Shown piece after piece: positions 22,818-24,582 of a stretch of DNA of 24,582 bases (positions are counted from its first letter, which is position 1; each line of letters starts with the position of its first letter). The notes beneath the pieces were generated by a model. That model made no database searches, was not told where the DNA came from, and saw only the letters and a program-made list of their open reading frames with translations. The position numbers and the translations under genes were made by a program. This DNA is from Smittium mucronatum (taxonomy: Eukaryota; Kickxellomycota; Harpellomycetes; Harpellales; Legeriomycetaceae). The stretch is from NCBI GenBank assembly GCA_001953115.1, contig LSSL01002015.1, forward strand, positions 1-24,582, given 5' to 3'.

Positions 22818-22987
22818 ATTTTATAGTTTTTTTCAGTAGTATTAAGAGTTCTGGAATAGAAAGAGATTGTATGCATAATAACCTATTGCTTTTGATACAT
22901 AACAGCATCAAAAACATAGTTTGAATAATCACATATCAATATGGAATTTTTTTTGGGATATGGGTGAGCAAGAACCGATAAATGAGG
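22818..22987 (-). pseudogene. Chromovirus RNase H domain fragment
   Basis: One - strand frame reads PHLSVLAHPYPKKN, then ILICDYSNYVFDAVMYQ and, after one stop, ISFYSRTLNTTEKNY. This matches the Ty3/gypsy RNase H start: TDAS.YAIGAVL.Q, then FYSR.LTPAE.NY. The first catalytic Asp survives in the CDYS motif. The end of the connection region appears in another frame as AYALSG at 22584-22601, standing where ADALSR is usual. Confidence 0.75.
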
Positions 22988-23099
22988 TAAATTAAGATTT
23001 TATTTCTTCGAATGCTTGTTTTTGAGATGAGAGCTGATGAACTGGTCATTTTTCTTTACTAGATAATTAATTGGATGTACTATCTTATAGCGTTTGTAA

Positions 23100-23915
23100 A
23101 TTAATCGTAGTATAATTTAAGAAAAACTATGATTTGAATATATTTAAGAGATTTTAGCGTGTTTTAGTAATGGATTGCGGCAATGCGTCAGAGGTCTATA
23201 TATATCGACAGGTGTATTTTACACATCCCAGAAAATATATGTCATCCTTGTCAAACTTAAATTTTTCTAGTTTGGCATAATGTTTATTTCATATTAGGCG
23301 TTGGATTAAAGCTCAAACGTGGTGGTATACTTTTCAAAATTAGTGTGAAATATGAGATTGATATCCAGGTATATGGCAACATACTGATCAATTATTTCTA
23401 TAAATACATCATCAAAAAAGGTTTGGAAAGTAACAGGGGAATCTACAGCTCAAATTACACCACTCTATATTATAAATAGCCTTATTAAGCCCGTGATTTT
23501 TTCTTTTCTTCTTCACCTCTACTAATATGGACAAGTTTTTAGCGCAGCAAAAACTGAGTTTTTTGAAGATATTCTATTGTTTAATTCTTTAAAGCATATT
23601 AATCATTGATGTTGGATACCGGCTAAATATGGTAACCTTTTTGAGCTCGCTGTAGTCAATTAAGATTCTTAGTCAATCATATTTCTTGCCTGTGAAGAAA
23701 ACAGGGGAGTCTAGGGAGACTTTGATTTGACGATAAAAAATTTGGCTAGGGATTCATCGATATACCTGTTTAAGACTTTCCTTTATTTAGAAGCCAGTGG
23801 ATAGATTTTTCTATGCGGTAGCTTAGAATCTGGAATCGGATCTATGGGTAATTCTTATTTTCTATTAGGTGGCAGGGTGTAAGCCATTTTTTTATCGAAA
23901 GCTTGGCTTAGATCG
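23100..23915 (-). pseudogene. Chromovirus reverse transcriptase domain, inactive
   Basis: Reading from 23915, a YHDLSQAF start leads to LPPNR, ELPIDPIPDSKLPHRKIYPL and YIDESLAKFFI, the typical entry to Tf-like RTs. KKYD and LRILIDYSELKKVTI then correspond to the KKDG..R.C.DYR.LN block, and RYPTSMI follows. The L-D-L-R block carrying the first catalytic Asp reads F-L-L-R. VTFQ and DDVF follow, then YLDI at 23360-23371 in place of the catalytic YLDD. The thumb is only partly readable (AKLEKFKF near 23270). At least four stops and several frame changes are present. With two active-site Asp positions altered, the enzyme cannot be functional. Confidence 0.85.
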
Positions 23916-24103
23916 TGGTACTTAGTAGTGTTGTATAATTTAATATACTAGGCTAGTTCGATTCGATTCCAAATAAAGTTTAAATAAAGTTATGTATGCA
24001 TTTAAAGTAATTTTTATATAGCTATAAGATTTCCACAATATAATTAATTTTCAGCTCTCGTCCTCCTTTCCTCAATCTTGTTTTTCTTCGCATTTTTATA
24101 TCT

Positions 24104-24337
24104 TCATCTTCTTCCTGGGATCTTTGGCAACCTCCCTATGGGGTTTACCAATCTCCACAAGTCACATGTCAGCTTCATAAGTTTATTATTCACCCTATTT
24201 TGTGTTACCATAGACGCCCAACCGTATTTCTGTATTAATCCTTTTACGTTTGCATATCGTTGTTTGAGAAGAGATTTTTTATTCCGAAATTCCCATTTGC
24301 AGCTTAAATATTTAAAATAAAGTATAAGTAATAATTG
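24104..24337 (-). other. GC-enriched patch with a 77-codon open frame, unknown
   Basis: The - strand frame from a CAA at 24335-24337 to a TGA at 24104-24106 is stop-free. Its inner part looks like real protein: YANVKGLIQKYGW and LTCDLWRLVNPIGRLP, with diverse residues and little homopolymer bias. The opposite strand is also open over this DNA (from a TTG, no ATG). I recognise no family. It sits between repeat copy B and the chromovirus pol, on the same strand as pol. It may be a leftover of that element's Gag, of another element, or of a host gene. Confidence 0.3.
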
Positions 24338-24363
24338 TTAGAAATAAAATAATTGTTAGTAAT
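24329..24363 (+). repeat. Direct repeat AATAATTGTTAGNAATA x2 at edge of repeat copy B
   Basis: Two nearly identical 17-bp words lie side by side with two A between them (GTTAGAAATA and GTTAGTAATA versions), just before copy B. TGTTAG is a plausible LTR end, and the duplication could be a target-site or slippage duplication; this is inference. Confidence 0.5.
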
Positions 24364-24379
24364 AAGTCCTCAGTTTCAT

Positions 24380-24582
24380 CCCCTAAGAGTGAAATACCTA
24401 ATCGTGGTTTAGGGGCTTAATGGTGTACTTTTCGAAGTACACTAGACTAAAATTTCACGCAGCGTTGTACTATTCTTGGTTGGGAGTAGTGGAGATAGCG
24501 CACAGCGATTCGGAGGACAGCGATTCCAGAGGAGGACCATCTCGAAACAGGAGGAACCGATCGTTTAGCACAGCTGAGACAT
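24380..24582. repeat. Dispersed repeat, copy B (cut by window end)
   Basis: Aligns with 10225-10425 in the same orientation, about 14.15 kb apart, over 201 bases with equal total length. Composition is clearly GC-richer than the flanks. Copy B keeps a perfect hairpin (24423-24442) that copy A has lost. No ORF is convincing on either strand. The repeat continues beyond the window, judging from the extra 300 bp of copy A. Confidence 0.75.
24423..24442 (+). other. Perfect 8-bp hairpin with TTCG loop in copy B
   Basis: GTGTACTT, loop TTCG, AAGTACAC, extendable by one G-T pair. UUCG loops are unusually stable in RNA, though the best-known form is closed by C-G and here the closing pair is T-A. 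The palindrome also contains TTCGAA. The matching part of copy A is AT-drifted and no longer pairs. Confidence 0.7.

Larger units (their letters stand above)
21045..23915 (-). mobile_element. Decayed Ty3/gypsy chromovirus (pol with chromodomain), - strand
   Basis: Read on the - strand from 23915 to 21045, the pieces appear in the order expected of a Tf/Maggy-like chromovirus: pre-RT and RT, RNase H, integrase zinc region, integrase core, C-terminal linker (FEIIE..SP and PVFHV), and chromodomain. Several stops and frameshifts break it. The length from RT to chromodomain, about 2.9 kb, is near full size, so internal deletions are small. Gag and protease are missing: only about 400 bp separate the RT start from repeat copy B. 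No LTR pair was found. Decay is lighter than in the LINE upstream, which suggests a younger insertion. Confidence 0.85.

Noticed and set aside
23950..23970. tRNA-like T-arm word AGTTCGATTC
   Set aside because: No acceptor, D or anticodon arms could be formed around it.
24078..24320. 80-codon + frame at the right end
   Set aside because: It starts at TTG, is Phe/Leu-rich, and is antisense to a more protein-like - strand frame.
24380..24582. Repeat copy B as the 5' LTR of the adjacent chromovirus
   Set aside because: No matching copy lies past the other end of pol, Gag and protease do not fit in the 400-bp gap, and copy A is 10 kb too far away. Not excluded, but unsupported.

Overview
The window looks like AT-rich eukaryotic nuclear DNA, most likely from a fungus. 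There are no operons, Shine-Dalgarno sites or dense gene packing. One long intron-free gene encodes an F-box-like/ankyrin-repeat protein. The rest is AT-rich DNA containing the remains of two retrotransposon classes that are common in fungi: a Ty3/gypsy chromovirus and an APE-type LINE. F-box/ankyrin proteins of this style and Tf-like chromoviruses fit an early-diverging (zygomycete-grade) fungus with an AT-rich genome. That assignment is inference, because no rRNA or tRNA was found to test it.

Layout. 1-443: the 3' part of a comparatively GC-rich open frame that enters from outside the window; its product is unknown and may be TE-derived. 444-6460: AT-rich DNA with no gene, only short tandem and low-complexity repeats. 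6537-9188: the only convincing intact gene, an 883-residue F-box-like/ankyrin protein with a TATA-like box upstream and AATAAA downstream. 9190-10224: non-coding. 10225 to about 10739: copy A of a dispersed GC-richer repeat. 10740-15838: AT-rich, with a possible LINE ORF1 remnant at 15189-15430. 15839 to about 17860: a heavily decayed LINE on the + strand, with endonuclease start and reverse transcriptase core recognisable in shifting frames. 17860-21044: AT-rich with no gene. 21045 to about 23915: a decayed chromovirus pol on the - strand, with RT, RNase H, integrase, C-terminal linker and chromodomain in the correct order. 24104-24337: a GC-enriched patch with an unexplained open frame. 24380 to the window end: copy B of the dispersed repeat, in the same orientation as copy A and cut by the window edge.

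How it fits together. This is a retrotransposon graveyard around a single conserved gene. By stop and frameshift density the LINE looks older than the chromovirus. The chromovirus integrase has lost two of its three catalytic acids and its zinc-binding residues, and the RT has lost catalytic Asp positions, so neither element is autonomous. The least explained item is the A/B repeat. It carries a perfect TTCG-loop hairpin in copy B and a second complex hairpin in copy A, and the two copies differ at several CpG sites as expected from methyl-C decay or RIP-like mutation. I found no defence system, gene cluster or CRISPR array, and I do not claim a new system here.
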